Shown in pieces: positions 22,955 through 34,037 of a stretch of DNA of 64,000 nt. The position numbers and the translations under genes were made by a program. The notes beneath the pieces are model-generated. The model saw only the letters and a program-made list of their open reading frames with translations. It had not been told where the DNA came from and did not search any database. Numbering within the stretch: the stretch's first letter is position 1; each line of letters starts with the position of its first letter. This DNA is from Apium graveolens (Eukaryota; Streptophyta; Magnoliopsida; Apiales; Apiaceae), in assembly GCF_009905375.1 (NCBI RefSeq), contig NC_133653.1, positions 84,732,079 through 84,796,078 on the forward strand. The letters are read 5' to 3'.

Positions 22955-24502
22955 GGCGGTGGAGGATAGATTTATTTCTCCCCTCTATTACCCCCAGGAG
23001 GAGTGTGTTCAATAGTAGTCTTCTTTGGTTCCACTTCAACTTCCTGTTGCTCTACTTCTTTCTCAGCCCCAACTTCTTTAGTCAACCCTTGAGTTTGTTC
23101 GGGATTCGCAACCTTTCCAGACCTTAAAATGATTGCCTTTACCTGTTCCTTAGATTCCCGCTTTCCTGCCACTTCAGTGTCACTAGGTAGCATACCAGGC
23201 TGACGATTTAGCAAGGCATTGGAAATTTTTGATTTTCCAAGGTCTTGATAGAAAAAGCTTGACTCTTGCACATAAGCTTCAACTCCTCTAGTTCAGATTT
23301 TTCATTAGCTTGTTACAGCTGGAGTTGCTGTCTTAGTGCATATTGTGGTTGCTGAAAACCAGAAGGGTTGTACTGCTTAACTGGATACTGCTGATAAGGC
23401 TGTTGAACCGCATTATGAACGTTGCTCCAACTGAAATTAGGATGATTACGATTGTTGGGATGATAAGTGGCTGGCACGGGCTGCTGCGAACGCTGAAAGT
23501 TGCTCATGAACTGAGCTGATTCACTAGAAATTGCACACTGATCAGTCTCATGGGTACCAACGCAAAGCTCACAGACACTAGTGATTTGATTAACCCCATA
23601 ATTAGCCAAAGTGTCCACCTTCATCATCAAAGCCTTAAGTTGGGCAGCTATAGCGGTTGTTGCATCCAACTCCAGAATTCCTTCTAGGTTTCCCTGAGTC
23701 AGTCTTTGGGAAGGATTCTGGTATTCGTTAGCAGCCATCAGTTCAATTAATTCATAAGTTTCATCGTAGCTCTTGGCCCACAAGGCTCCTCCTGATGCTG
23801 CATCAAGCATGGGTCTAGAAGTAGCACCCAATCCATTGTAAAAATAGTTAATAATCATCCAATAAGGCATGCCATGGTGTGGGCACTTCCTTAACATCTC
23901 CTTATATCGATCCCAAGCCTCACACAGAGATTCTCCAGTTTGCTTAGCAAACTGAGTAAGAGCATTCCTGATTGTAACATTCTTCGCCATAGGGAAGAAT
24001 TTAGTGAGAAACTTTTGAGCAAGATCTTCCCACGTGATGATAGACCCTGCTGGTAGAAATGTACCAAGAACTTAGCTTTGTCCCTCAGAGAGAATGGGAA
24101 GAGTCGCAGCTTGATAGCATCTTCAGTCACATCATTGAACTTGAACGTGTCGCAGATCTTGATGAAATCCCTGATGTGCATGTTGGGGTCTTCAGTAGGA
24201 GAACCCCCAAACTGAACTGAGTTCAGTATCATCTAAATCATGTTTGACTTGATCTCAAAATTCTTAGCCCTGATGGCTGGCCTGATGATGCTTGACTGAA
24301 TGTCATTAATCTTAGGCTGAGAATAGTCTATCAAAGCCTTAGAGTTTTCTGCTTGATCACCCATCTCTACTAAAGCTAGTTCCTCGACTTTCTCTTCTTC
24401 TTCTACCTTCTTTTCTTCCTCAAAAACTTCCCTGCGAACCACCACAAGTTCTTCCTCGACTTTATCCAGAGTTCTCTTATGAGTACGCGAACGCGTATGC
24501 AT
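22955..24502 (-). pseudogene. Gag of G1
   Basis: Starts MHTRSRTHKR at 24502. It shows an acidic Glu-rich N-terminus, the Athila capsid core (LRLFPFSLRDKAK, then CPHHGMPYWMI) and a CX2CX3HX4C knuckle (CELCVGTHETDQC, near 23570), followed by a Gln/Asn/Pro-rich tail. A Gln-to-stop change lies at 24233, a frameshift near 24060 and another break near 23300. It forms the particle shell and binds RNA in intact relatives. The ATG is about 115 bp downstream of the primer site. Confidence 0.85.
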
Positions 24503-24615
24503 ACACCCTCGCTAGAATACCTTAAATAAGACAAGGAAACAAATAAGTAACAATGTCCGATTCAATGAACTTTAACGACCACTGATGGAAAGCACATAAA
24601 CTATAAATTAACACT

Positions 24616-24640
24616 GCAGTCCCCGGCAGCGGCGCCAAAA
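24616..24640 (-). other. Primer binding site of G1 (tRNA-Asp type)
   Basis: Minus strand TTTTGGCGCCGCTGCCGGGG just after the LTR end CTAACA. TGGCGCC...GCCGGGGA is complementary to tRNA-Asp, the usual Athila primer. G3 has the same site with one change. Confidence 0.9.
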
Positions 24641-25385
24641 ACTTGTTAGTCGCTAAACACGCGCTAATAATACACACAAGTATACGAGTTCGCAAGTAGT
24701 ATAGAATCTTTTCTAGTTCATTCCCACAGAGACTGGCTTGGTTAACTAATTAAATCACGCACTTAAGCAACAACATATGGTTATCATTCAGTGCTAGATG
24801 ATAACAAATTGAGGTTGTTTATCACTAAAAATTAAACTAACAATTATAACTAAGAGAATAAGATTGACTGAATTAATATATATGACAAATATGGGATTAT
24901 AACTTCATTAAATACTTCATTCAATAGCCTCATTGTTCTCACCTTAGCATGTAATGGTGATGACATTAATCAGATAACACGAAACTGATAAACGCCAACT
25001 TTCGTTGCACGAGTACCATACTAACAGACATCCACAAAAGAGATAGAAGCTGAATAGACACCAATTATATTGAGACCCTATATGTCTATAGAATTTGACA
25101 ACATAACGGTTAAAGCACAAGTTATCTATCTTGATTACATAGAGCAAGCAAGATGGTTAAAATTACCTACGAATCATGCATAACAAATACATGAACCTAT
25201 GCTAGCATGGCAAGTTCTAAATCCTTAAATTCACTTTCGCTTCATTAAGAATTAACACACTATCTTATAAGTTCGCGACGCTCATAAGACGAATACGCAC
25301 AACCAATACTAGGTTATCATACAATCACCACACACTAAGGCATCAAAACAATTTAACAGAAATCTATAAATAAATCTGTTAGAAG

Positions 25386-25431
25386 CCCACGATAATGATT
25401 AGCCCATAATCGGACTTATCATCAACGTGGG
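25386..25431 (-). other. Conserved hairpin in the transcribed part of the G1 LTR
   Basis: Minus strand: arm CCCACGTTGATGATAAG, 12-nt loop, arm CTAATCATTATCGTGGG; 15 of 17 positions pair in RNA, including one G-U. The G3 LTR has the same hairpin with two compensatory changes. Confidence 0.7.
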
Positions 25432-25744
25432 TTCCGATGAAAGCATGGTATAACAAATATAGTCTTTATAACGAATAAATAAAACCAAGTACAAAACAAG
25501 ATTAAGGTTCACAAATAAGAAAACTAGCATCCAAGTTACAACTTAAAATAAAGATTCACAAGTAAAAACAAGATCATCTTCGTCTTTGTTGAATCGTGCT
25601 AATACGGTCTTCTTATGGCTCTCCTTGATATGTCTCTAGCTTGATATCTTATTAAAAATGACCTATAGTTATTTATATAGCATCCCTAATCAGCAGAGAA
25701 GTCTTCTAATTTTGAATTAGAGTAGAATCAGAATTCTGCATCCC

Positions 25745-25850
25745 GACTTGGCGCGGCCGCGCGCTTGATTAGAGCGGACGCGCTGGCTTTCTGAACTTCG
25801 AGCACGGCCGCACACTTGATCAGCGCGGGCGCGCTGGGCTTCTTCCAGAA
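25745..25850 (-). promoter_or_regulatory. GC-rich repeat block in U3 of the G1 LTR
   Basis: Four GC-rich motifs (GCGCGGCCGCGCGCTTG, GAGCGGACGCGCTGG, GCACGGCCGCACACTTG, GCGCGGGCGCGCTGGG) about 60-170 bp upstream of the TATA box in the element direction. Dense in CpG within an AT-rich LTR. Related block in the G1 pol-env spacer; analogous but different block in G3. Confidence 0.7.
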
Positions 25851-26086
25851 CTTGACTTCATTTTTCTTGTAGATTTGAGCCGGCTTTCTACGAGCTTTTA
25901 TTCCAACACCACCTTGACACCAAATTTGTACCAAAATAATGCTAATTCACTAGATTACCTAGATAATGCCTAAAATGCAAAAACACTCCAAAACACGTTA
26001 AAACACTTAACAACTTGAGTACAAACGCATAAATTCAAAGCTTTACGGAGCGTAATAAAGTGTCATAAATTCCACTCAAGAGATCA

Positions 26087-26495
26087 TTCATAAATTATTT
26101 TGAAAAAATCAAAACATTAATATGGGACTAAACGCTATTAAGAAATACTGGTTAAACTACTAGTTGACTATTAAAATAGAACCAAATAAATTTATTTTTT
26201 TCTAAATTTTTTATCATATCACTAATATATATAGATCTTCAAATCCTTATGGTTGGATCATTCATAAATTATTTTGAAAAAATTGAAACATTAATATGGG
26301 ACTAAACACTACTAAGAAATACTGGTCAAACTACTAGTTGACTGTTAAATAGCAAACCAAATAAATTTATTTTTTTCTAAATTTTTTATCATATTACTAA
26401 TATATATAGATCTTCAAATCCTTATGGTTGGAAAATTCATAAATTATTTTTCTGAGACTAAACACTAGTAAAAAGTACTAGTCGAACTATTTAGT
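26087..26495. repeat. 175-bp tandem repeat, about 2.3 units
   Basis: Units start at 26087, 26261 and 26436 (TTCATAAATTATTTT), giving periods of 174 and 175 bp with high similarity; the third unit breaks off near 26495. G1 is inserted exactly at the start of the first visible unit, so more units may exist left of G1. Satellite-like, AT-rich, noncoding. Confidence 0.85.
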
Positions 26496-27099
26496 GTTAG
26501 GATCTCACCCCTAAATTCAATTTGTAAAAATAGTTAAAATTTAAATATTCAATTTACTTACATTTTTTCGTGAACTTTTTTTTTGACAATATTCATATCC
26601 GTATCGTTGTATTATAATTTTAAAAAAATAAAAAATAAATTGAAACTCAAATTATAATTATTAATTGAACCATAGATATCAAACTACCATAATAATCTTT
26701 TTTGAAAGAACTAAAATATAAATTTCGTGTAAATTTTATTCTATATTTTTTTCAGAAATTTTCCACCATTTTTAAAATCGAATTCGACCGAAATCGGTTG
26801 AATTTAGTACAAAATTCGTTGGCCGGAAAATTTCCTCCATTTTTTGGCAAGGCTATATTCGAACGAATGCGGTTGAATTTAGGAGCACGACTAAACTCAA
26901 CCATATACGGTTGCATATAAATACGGTTGTATTTATTCTGTTGTAATTAGTATTAATTTCGACCGCCTAAATATGACCGTATATAAATACGACCGTATGC
27001 GGTTGAATTTAGCCGCGCCCTTTAAATTCAACCAGAAATGGTTGAATTTGATGTCGGCTGTATTTGTGCGGTTGTATTTAGCCTTGTTTTCTTGTTGTG
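26496..27099. mobile_element. CACTA-like transposon terminus (element C)
   Basis: Ends GCCTTGTTTTCTTGTTGTG at 27099. Read from that end on the other strand it is CACAACAAGAAAACAAGGC, close to the CACTACAAGAAAA terminus of plant CACTA (En/Spm) elements. The adjoining 330 bp carry short subterminal repeats in both orientations (GCGGTTGAATTTAG, ACGACCGTAT, GGTTGTATTTA; about seven copies), as CACTA ends do. The sequence abuts the coding frame of the R gag. The other terminus is not in the window, possibly left of G1. No transposase seen. Confidence 0.6.
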
Positions 27100-27910
27100 T
27101 GGAAACGTTCAATGATGCTTACTTTGTTAGTGAAGAATAAGCTAGGTTTTGTTAACGGTGTTATACCATAACTAGATGTTACTTCTATGATCATAAGTTT
27201 TGGGCTAGGTGCAATGATCTTGTTATTTTTTGGTTGTTGTTTAATCTAGATTAAATAATTGCCAAAAGCGTCTTGTTCACGAGAACTGCTGCAAGAAATT
27301 TGGATGACTTTGAAGGAAGATATGGTTATACTTCTATGGCACATATTTTTTTCCTTGAACAACAACTGTTGGACATTAGACAGAGTTCGGACTCCGTTTT
27401 GAGTTTTTTACAAAGATAAAAACCATCTGACATGGAATCAGTGATGTTAACCCCCTACCGCACAGTACTTTTACTAAATGTACATGTGACGTGTTCAAAA
27501 GAATCAAACAACAACAGGAAGATCAAAGATCTACTTCAATTTATGATGAAACTTAATGAGAATTTTGCAACTGTACGTGGCAACGTTTTGATGATGCATC
27601 CATTACCAAATCTTTTTCAGACTTACAGCGTGTTTGTTCAAGAAGAGAGACACAAGGAGATGTCTCAGATGACTAGTCAAATAGAGACCAGCTTTCTATG
27701 CTGACGGAAAGAGGTTCAAGACTCAGATTAACTTCAATACTAAGAACAAATCAATTGTTACTGATTTTCCCATAATAAATAATGTTGAAAATAATGCTAG
27801 AAGCGCCATTTCTAATTCCTTCACCAGAAAGGGAGCTAAGCCACACTACTTTTGGAATCACCGCAAAAGACCTAGACACAACATGGAGAGGTGCTAGCTC
27901 CATGTCTATC
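27100..27910 (+). pseudogene. Gag of R
   Basis: Begins WKRSMMLTLLVKNKLGFVNG, typical of the N-terminal Copia gag domain. It continues through a region matching RGNVLMMHPLPNLFQTYSVF (usual RGQILLMDPLPS...YSMV) with frameshifts near 27230 and 27415. The expected zinc knuckle near 27845-27895 has lost two cysteines (KPHYFWNHRKRPRHNMERC) and is followed by a stop. Nonfunctional. Confidence 0.75.
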
Positions 27911-28169
27911 GACCAGGCTTTTAGACTAAGAATGATGCTAGGAAGATTCCAGCACTAACTCAACATACCCTTGAGGCAAATGGTAAGGATCAAAAAGGAA
28001 ATGCATCTAATTCTGATAATTGTCCAACTGTTTCTTTGGAGCTATAATCAATTGATAGAGCTATACAACAAACTATATCATTTACTATTTTTTGAAAGAT
28101 TCTTTTAATGTTGCTTCTACTTTAATTGAGCCTAAACATGCCTTACTAGGAGGTACATACCGTTTTTTT

Positions 28170-28740
28170 ATCTAATCTTAATCAACAGTGGATAATAGAT
28201 AGTGGGGAAACTGATCATATATGCCCCAATTTGGATAGTTTTGATCAGTATGAATCTATTCAAGAACTTGATAGTTATATAACTATACCTGATGGAACTA
28301 GAGTCAAAGTTTTACATATAGGATCTGTCAAGTTAAATAATGAAATAACTTTGAACAAAGTCCTACATGTCCCTGAATTTCACTTCAGATTGATTTCTAT
28401 CAGAATGCTTAGTACAAACTTACATTGTCAAGTTCTTTTTACTTCTAATAATTATTTTTTTCAGGGCCCTTTTCAAGAAATGCCTCAGATTCATCTTGCT
28501 AAAATCACAAATGGCCTCTACTATGTGGAAAATTTAGGTTTATCTCTTTCTACTTCAGTTGGCCTTGCTTGTCTTAAATATGTTGAAGTAGTTAAAACTT
28601 GGCATCTCAGACTAGGTCATCTACCATTCTCTCAGATCGAATTCTTATTTCCTGATTTACCTATAAAAAAATGTATTGATTCATGTATATGTCAAATTTT
28701 TCATTCTGCTAAGCAGACAAGACTTTCTTTTTTTTGTTAG
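28170..28740 (+). pseudogene. Protease and pre-integrase domain of R
   Basis: Protease signature WIIDSGETDHIC near 28190 (usual WIIDSGATDHM), then the Copia GAG-pre-integrase region with WHLRLGH (near 28605). The reading frame stops at 28738. The catalytic Asp is retained; the protein would cleave the polyprotein in an intact relative. Confidence 0.8.
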
Positions 28741-29440
28741 TAGTATCAAGACTTCTAAAGCCTTTGAACACTTACATGTTGATCTTTGGGGTTCATATAG
28801 GACCAAGTCTTTGACTGGATGTAATCAATTTGTCACAACTGTTGATGATTTTTCCAGGATCACCTAGGTACATCTTTTGAAATATAAATCAGATGTTGGC
28901 CCTATACTAGAATCTTTTTTCTAGTTTGTTGAGATTCAATTCAAAAAAATGTCTTAACTATAAGGACAAAGAATGCTTTGGATTTATTTATATGTTTTTG
29001 TAAAAAAATATTTTTCAAAAAGGGTATAATTCATCAAACAACCTGTGCTTACACTCCACAACAAAATGGTGTTGTGGAGATAAAGCATAGGCACTTGTTT
29101 GATACTTCTAGAGCTTTATTAGTTCATGTTAAGCTTCCTTATAAATTCTGGGGAGATGCTATTTTTTGTGCTACTTACCTCATATATAGAATGCAGCTTG
29201 GGAGTGTCAATTTTCAAACACCTTATTTTATGTTGTACAAAATAAAACCTCCACTGGACCATTTAAGGACTTTTGGATGTTTATTCTTTGTGTCTACTCT
29301 TAAACATAATAAATATAAATTTGATCTAAGAGCCACTGCTTGTATATATTTGATATATTCCAATAACTAGAAAGGTTATAGGTTTTATGATCTACTTCAT
29401 CATACTGTGAGTATGTCAAGGGATGTTCATTTTTATGAAT
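28741..29440 (+). pseudogene. Integrase of R
   Basis: HLHVDLWGSYRTKS and VDDFSRIT (first catalytic Asp region, about 28770-28865), then the broken middle, and YTPQQNGVVEIKHRHL (third catalytic Glu region, about 29050) and the FWGDAIFCATYLIYR segment. A TAG at 28867 and frameshifts near 28960 break it. Confidence 0.8.
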
Positions 29441-29879
29441 CCCATTTTCCTTATCATTCCAATTCTCCTAGATCATCCAGTTCATCTTTTTATACTGATA
29501 TATTCTTATCTACTACTACTGCTATTGACTCATCTGAATCCAATATCCAAGATATTTCACCATCTTCTGTAACTACTCATAATCCCACTATCACTGATTT
29601 ACCTGATTATGATTTTTTTTCATGAAACTCCATCTCCTACTGTTTCTGAAAATTCTACAAGTGAATCTCTTCTTGTTGATAATCCTAATAGTACTTTAAT
29701 TTTTTCTCGACTTGTCCTTCCTGTTAGACATTCCACCGGAACAAGACAAAAACCCTCTTATTTTTCAGATTATGTCTATAACAATGGTAAATCCAAGTCT
29801 ACTAAACATTGGTGCAATCTCATTGCTGCTCAATCTTCGCCTTCATCACATCTGTCCTTGTTAGCAAATCAATCTCTGA

Positions 29880-31410
29880 ACCTTCTTGCTATAAGGAGGC
29901 TTCTCAACACCCCCTTTGGTGGAAGCTATGAATGATAAGTTTAAGGTCCTTGTAGAGAATCAGACCTGAGACTTAGTTCCTTTACCTAAGAATACTAAAC
30001 CCATTGGTTGTATATAGGTGTATAAGGTGAAGTTAAATGCCGATGGTTCTCTATAAAGGTGTAAGGCCAGATTAGTGGCTAATGGATATAATCAAAAAAT
30101 TGGTGTTAATTTTTGGGAAACTTTTTCCCAAGTTGTAAAAATGAGTACTGTCAGATGTCTGGTTTCTTTGGCAGCTAGTAAGAAGTGAAAGTTATTTCAG
30201 CTCGATGTGAACAATGCCTTCCTGCATGGAGATTTATAGGAAGAGTTCTATATGAAAATGCCTAAAGGAATTTTCTATCCACCAAATATAGTTTGTAGGT
30301 TAAGAAAGTCACTGTATGGATTAAGAGAATCATCCAGAAAATGGTTTGATAAATTATCTCTTGAGCTGCTCAATATGGATTTGTTCAATCCAAGCAGGAT
30401 ATAGTATGTTTATTCATAAGATGGGTTCTGAGATCACAATAATGGCTATATATATAAATGACATAATCATAACAAGAAGTAGTATTTCCCAAATTAATTC
30501 AATAAAGGCACATTTACATTCCACCTTCAGTATTAAAGACTTGGGCATCCTTCATTATTTTCCAATTATTGAAATCACCTATTTAGCTAATGAGATTGCT
30601 ATTAGCCAGAAAAAATTCATGCAGGAGTTATTACAGGATTGTCCTTTTGATGTATCTGCTAATGTTGCTACTCTCCTTCTTTTATATTTAAAGTTAACTA
30701 TTTATAAGGGTGATTTGTTACTAGACCCTGATGTCTATAGATCATTCATTGGCAAGCTCAATTTCTTGACTAACACTAGGCCAAATTTGAGTTATAATGT
30801 GCAGGTGTTAAGTTAATATATGCACATGCCTCGTTCTTCTCATCTACAGGAACTCATTCATACATTACGTTATGTTAATCACACTGCTGGCCAAGGTATC
30901 TTATTATAAAGATCTATTAATCTCACCCTTTAGGCTTTCTCAGACTCTGACTGGGATTCCTGCTCAGATTTGAGAAGATCCGTCATTGGGTATGTACTTT
31001 TATTAGGTAATTCTCCGATTGTCTAGAAATCTAAGAAGCAGGCAACTAGTTCTCGTTCAAGTGTAAAATATGAGTATCGAGCCATGACGTTAGCTTCCTC
31101 AGAGGTCACCTGGGTTGTTCGACTTTTAGAAGAATTGGGTGCGACAAATTTAACCCCAGTAATGCTTCATTGTGATAACCAGTCAGCACTCCACATTGTT
31201 AAAAACCCCGTATCTCATGAAAGAACAAAACATATCGAGGTAGATTGTCAATTTACACGAGGTAAGGTTTCAGAGGGCTTACTTCAGTTAACTTATTTAC
31301 CTACCACTAGCCATTTGGCTGATATCTTTACAAAGATAATTTATTCTCCTCACATGTCTCACTTGCTTTTCAAGTTGGAATCTGTTGCTTCACCAGCTCC
31401 CAACTTGAGG
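29880..31410 (+). pseudogene. Reverse transcriptase and RNase H of R
   Basis: RT pieces: LVPLPKNTKPIG, KARLVANGYNQ, FQLDVNNAFLHGDL, and the catalytic box, which reads YIND instead of YVDD (near 30450). RNase [11 protein letters not shown] near 30950, then LHCDNQSALHIVKNPVSHER (near 31170) and HLADIFTK. Stops occur at several places (for example near 30237 and 30817). The lost catalytic Asp alone would inactivate RT. Confidence 0.8.
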
Positions 31411-31415
31411 GGGGA
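31404..31415 (+). other. Polypurine tract of R
   Basis: CTTGAGGGGGGA immediately before the LTR start. Confidence 0.75.
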
Positions 31416-31650
31416 TAGAAGAAATATAATTATACAGTTAGCAACACATTAGCAGCCTAGTGGTAATACAACAAGCTCATGACACATCTCCAAATCATCT
31501 ATTCTGTTATAACTATTTTTCACGCCAATTTGTAAATAATATAGAGTTTATATATTTTATATATATTAGATGACACTCTATGTTTTGTAATATAGTTTTT
31601 CTATCGATGAATTACAGAGTTTTTACTCATCTTCTTCACTAAAGATAACA
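31416..31650 (+). repeat. 3' LTR of R
   Basis: About 235 bp, starting TAGAAGAAAT (TG mutated to TA) and ending AAAGATAACA. Contains a TATA-rich stretch (TTTATATATTTTATATA). Its 5' partner is not in the window, so the boundaries rest on the polypurine tract and the terminal CA. Confidence 0.7.
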
Positions 31651-34037
31651 GAACCATCTAAATTTACGTACCGAATACAAAAAAGAAATGGATTATTTCT
31701 GAACACTGAAAGTATCTTATCGATACTTTCATTAGAAAATAAAAATCTTTATCAAATATTAAATTACTTTCCCGAATCAAATCATTCTTCCAAGCCTTTA
31801 ATATGACAACATATCAAAGGCCTTTCATATGTACTGAAATGTACTTTTATTGCACTTGTCATCAGAAACTTGAACCAATTAAAGAGGATCATTATGGAAA
31901 TGAACCAATGGTTTTGAAAGATAATCAATTTTAAGCAAATAAAATGACAAATCTTTTGCTAATGATGTTATAACTTGTTTGGTACTAGATTCTAACTATT
32001 AGGTTATACAACGTATAACCAATAACATTGGTCTCCTCAATGACGGTATCTGCAACATACAAATTTTTACACGGTACGAGTTGTATCTTTTTCATCAATT
32101 CTCTTCTCACAATAAAGGTAAATGGCTATTTCTTGAACATAGACATAATTGCATTATTAGAGAGGCAAGGGAAACATTATTTCTAGAGCATTTTTTTTAA
32201 TTTTCAGAGGTATTTGTAGCATTAGATATTAGATACAATAATATGATACAAATTCTGTATATAGGGGCTAATGCAATACATATTGCTCTGGAAATTTAAA
32301 AAAAAATGCTCTGAAAAGGATAATTTAGGAGGCTAATTTGAGTTGGTGAAAATAACTAATCTCCATAGCTGGGTAATAGAAGGTGAGAAATCAAGAGTCA
32401 AGACCCATATAAATTTATCATAAAGTTTCAACAGGAAAGTGAAATTAGTTTTATAAGTACCAATATATCTGGATGTGGATCATCAATTGGAAAAAATTCA
32501 CATCTTAGCAAAAATAATGCACAATTATAAAAATTAAAGGATCAAGAAAAACTGTATGAGTTTTAGAAGCTTGTCAGAGTTTGTTTATATTCCATCTCCC
32601 TTAAAATTTAGCTTTATGAACTGAATGAGGAGCTTCTTGGAGATACTTTGAGGACAATGTGCTTCATTTCCACTGTAATTTATCAAAAAAATTGTAGAAA
32701 TGACTAAGATAGTCAGTCCTTAAAATAAAGTTGTTCAGCTCTATATTTAAGTAAAGAAAGTAAATTAAAACATTATAATAACACAATATTTATATCATGG
32801 GTCATACTAATTACCTAGTGTTTTTCAGAGCCAGAAAATTCCTATCCAGGATTTTTGGAATATAAAGTGCTATGAAAGTGACATATATAATTACTTGTTC
32901 AAGTTTTATTTGTAGAAGACATTCTTCCTAAAAGTGTAAAATAGATTTAAAAATATAAAAGTTTCACTTACACATAGTACACTTATATGCGAGTTTCTTG
33001 CAGTCTTGCACCTGTAAAAATTTTGGAACCATATCTAAACTCCAAAATTTAGTAAAAACTAAGAAATCGATATTTCAATCCGTGTCCAATACCCTTACCC
33101 GAGTATGGGTATTATCGAAAAACTTTCAATAATGTTGTTTGACGCCAAAATATGCCATATTGAATACCTTTGAACAATATTTAACTTGTAACATTAGTGT
33201 ACTCCAAGATGGGAAAGGACAAATTAATTTCCATTAACAACAAGCTTCTCGATAGAAATCATGATAATAGTCGTTTCTTGAACATGGAAAGGTAGAAAAG
33301 ATCTAACTATTAGTAATAAGAGTGTCCCAAAATCTCACAAGAAACAAGTGTCAGGTCAGTGATAAAAATACAATATCGGACATCAACAATAAGATAAAGA
33401 TCAAAACACATACCCTGACCTTCCACACAACCTAACAGAAATTGTCATTAATTAAGTATTGCACAATCATAAATTGAGTAACTAATTTTATTTAAAATTA
33501 AAGGGAACCAAAGGTCATGGTCATGGTCATGGGTTTAATTACCCTTATACAAATATATATTAGCTTCTTCAAAGAGAAAATAGAATAAAAATCAGATTAA
33601 CTGATGGCTAATTTTTCCATAATCATGATACAATTCAAGTAATTTGGACCATCTTTCACCCTTATTGGGAGGACATTATTAACAAAAGAAAATTGATTGC
33701 AAAAATAGAATATTTTTAATCTATGAGACTGACCCATAAATAATATTTCAGATTGAAAAAAGCTAATCAATTAAGGATTTCCAATACTACACGTGCCATC
33801 CACGAGTTCTTGAAAATCAAGCATAATATATAATATATCATAGTTAAGTTATCTAGCATCCAGATTTAAGAAAGAGAACCCATATATATCGTAAAAAGAA
33901 TTAATCTACCATTAAGATGTTTTCAAAACTTGAAGCAAAAATAGAATCCTATATGACAGTTAATTTCAGTGATAAATTTTCATTTCAATGAATTATATCT
34001 TGCTGTTTCATCATGCGAGAAATGAAAATAATGGATT
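31651..34037. other. AT-rich non-retroelement DNA without recognised genes
   Basis: No retroelement domain, LTR or coding frame recognised on either strand apart from the foldback element at 32185-32312. It probably is older host intergenic DNA flanking the mTERF relic. Confidence 0.5.
32185..32312. mobile_element. Foldback (MITE-like) element, 128 bp
   Basis: Outer arms AGAGCATTTTTTTTAATTTT and its near complement (AAATTTAAAAAAAAATGCTCT at 32291-32312) enclose a second nested pair GCATTAG/CTAATGC. No clear target duplication was found, so class assignment is open. Confidence 0.5.

Larger units (their letters stand above)
17130..26086 (-). mobile_element. Element G1: Athila-lineage Ty3/Gypsy retrotransposon, 3' end removed by Y insertion
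   Basis: On the minus strand: 5' LTR (26086-24644), tRNA-Asp-type primer site, gag, protease, RT, RNase H, integrase, then a GC-rich spacer with TATA box and an env-position ORF. Athila assignment rests on the gag (LRLFPFSLRDKAK), the FMDDF reverse transcriptase box, the GGCGCC primer site and the third ORF. The sequence ends abruptly at the Y LTR, so the rest of its 3' region and 3' LTR should lie left of the window. TTCAT (26087-26091) is the candidate target duplication. Confidence 0.85.
24644..26086 (-). repeat. 5' LTR of G1
   Basis: About 1443 bp. On the minus strand it starts TGATCTCTTGAGTGGAATTT and ends ...CTAACA. It aligns with the G3 LTR over its length (for example GAGTGTTTTTGCATTT). 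It contains a GC-rich block in U3, a TATA box (CTATATAAATAAC, 25683-25671) and a conserved hairpin downstream. The minus-strand open frame 25147-24944 is not treated as a gene although a cognate exists in G3. Confidence 0.85.
27100..31650 (+). mobile_element. Element R: short-LTR Ty1/Copia retrotransposon, 5' end cut off by C
   Basis: gag, protease, integrase, RT and RNase H in Copia order, then a polypurine tract and a 235-bp 3' LTR. The gag frame starts in mid-codon order at the CACTA-like end, so C interrupted it and the 5' LTR lies beyond C. Stops and frameshifts are numerous. This is a different lineage from X, Y and K (short LTR, no third ORF). Confidence 0.8.
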
